Source: an uncultured Bacteroidales bacterium (GTDB taxonomy: Bacteria > Bacteroidota > Bacteroidia > Bacteroidales > Paludibacteraceae). From it: a stretch of 7,243 nt of DNA. Shown here in pieces: positions 6,897 to 7,243 of this stretch. Location of the stretch: positions 1-7,243 of the forward strand of contig USNU01000069.1 of NCBI GenBank assembly GCA_900556095.1, given 5' to 3'. The position numbers and the translations under genes were made by a program. Each line of letters opens with the position of its first letter. Within the stretch, counting starts at the first letter, position 1. The notes beneath the pieces are model-generated. The model made no database searches, was not told where the DNA came from, and worked only from the letters and a program-made list of their open reading frames with translations.

Positions 6897-6919
6897 CCTG
6901 ACCGAGGAGAATGGTCAGG
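6897..6919. repeat. Inverted repeat upstream of the nadK promoter
   Basis: CCTGACC (6897-6903) and GGTCAGG (6913-6919) are perfect 7-bp arms around a 9-nt centre. There is no T-run after it, so it is not a standard terminator. It lies 19 bp upstream of the -33 box of nadK, where it could be an operator or simply a second hairpin behind the terminator. The role is unknown. Confidence 0.4.
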
Positions 6920-6938
6920 GAGATTTAACTATCGGCAC

Positions 6939-6969
6939 TTGCACATATCCCAAAAAAGCAGTAACTTTG
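6939..6969 (+). promoter_or_regulatory. Bacteroidota-type promoter for nadK
   Basis: TTG (6939-6941), a 20-nt spacer, then TAACTTTG (6962-6969), a full TAnnTTTG match. The spacing equals that of the two promoters in the divergent region. The predicted start near 6975 leaves a leader of about 40 nt without a Shine-Dalgarno. Confidence 0.78.
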
Positions 6970-7014
6970 CGTCGTATATTTGTGCTGTATTGGACAACAT
7001 AAATCAGACAGACT

Positions 7015-7243
7015 ATGACGATTGCTATATTCGGAAATGCGATGAAAGAAAACACCTTGATAGAGGTGTCGCATATCCTTGCTTTTATGGAAAAACGCGG
7101 CGTAAATGTCTTGCTTTCGCAGGAACTGCGCCAGGAACTGAACTTGCGTGAGTTTCCGCCTTTTCCCGAAGATTGGAAGGGAGAGGAAGATGCGAAAAGT
7201 CCCTATAACGAACCTATCGATTTTGCTATGTCAATCGGCGGAG
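7015..7243 (+). CDS. nadK: NAD kinase, N-terminal 76 residues (continues beyond window)
   Basis: The partial protein opens MTIAIFGNAMKEN and reaches DFAMSIGG at 69-76, where the window stops. In NAD kinases the IxxFGN start and a hydrophobic strand leading into the GGDGTxL nucleotide-binding motif occur in this order and at about this distance. The window cuts inside that motif, so the catalytic Asp of GGDG is not seen. The enzyme phosphorylates NAD to NADP in the cytosol. Between the two blocks lies a less conserved, acidic and proline-containing stretch (about 45-66, including EFPPFPEDWKGEEDA), which is variable in the family. The start is supported by the promoter about 45 bp upstream and by the family N-terminus. 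The assignment rests on a short fragment; another protein with a Rossmann-like start is possible but less likely. Confidence 0.82.
   Translation, partial: MTIAIFGNAMKENTLIEVSHILAFMEKRGVNVLLSQELRQELNLREFPPFPEDWKGEEDAKSPYNEPIDFAMSIGG

Noticed and set aside
6876..7151. Plus-strand open frame of 91 codons before and across the nadK start
   Set aside because: It starts at the terminator, crosses the nadK promoter and lies in another frame from the recognisable NAD kinase N-terminus.
1..7243. Mobile elements, tRNA/rRNA genes, CRISPR arrays, toxin-antitoxin or defence genes
   Set aside because: I saw no terminal inverted repeats, transposase or integrase motifs, tRNA-like cloverleaf or regularly spaced repeats. 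Nearly all bases are explained by six ordinary genes.

Overview
The window looks like a chromosomal segment from a Bacteroidota (Bacteroidales-type) bacterium. The main evidence is three promoters of the typical phylum form, a TTTG/TTG box, 20 nt, then TAnnTTTG. Start codons lack clear Shine-Dalgarno sequences and sit in A/T-rich leaders. The gene families also fit: a DUF3109 protein, two lipoprotein GH13 enzymes and a Bacteroidales-like NAD kinase N-terminus. Genus cannot be fixed from the sequence alone. Nothing looks mobile: there is no IS, tRNA, integrase, phage gene or CRISPR array.

Left part (1-3180, minus strand): three genes read leftward, first a cysteine-rich DUF3109 protein (3180-2599), then cinA (2611-1373, overlapping it by 13 bp), then after 78 bp an AspT/YidE-type membrane transporter with RCK_C domains (1294 to beyond base 1). 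The first two almost certainly share a transcript. The transporter has no recognisable promoter of its own and may belong to the same transcript.

Middle (3181-3389): a 209-bp A/T-rich divergent control region. It holds two back-to-back promoters with the same 13-nt core (GTACCTTTGCAGC) and the same 20-nt spacer.

Right part (3390-6821, plus strand): two adjacent GH13 alpha-amylase-type lipoproteins (694 and 446 aa) separated by 6 nt. Both keep the full GH13 catalytic triad. They probably cleave alpha-glucans or maltodextrins in the periplasm or at the outer membrane. No susC/susD pair is visible. The pair ends at a good intrinsic terminator (6842-6877). NAD kinase (7015 to beyond the window end) follows with its own promoter.

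This is mostly an ordinary core-type region. The best second looks are the tandem amylase pair (a 210-residue N-terminal region of unassigned identity and a very short C-terminal domain in the first, a substituted conserved Glu in the second), the 14-cysteine DUF3109 protein coupled to cinA, and the mirrored promoters. I found no convincing new system.
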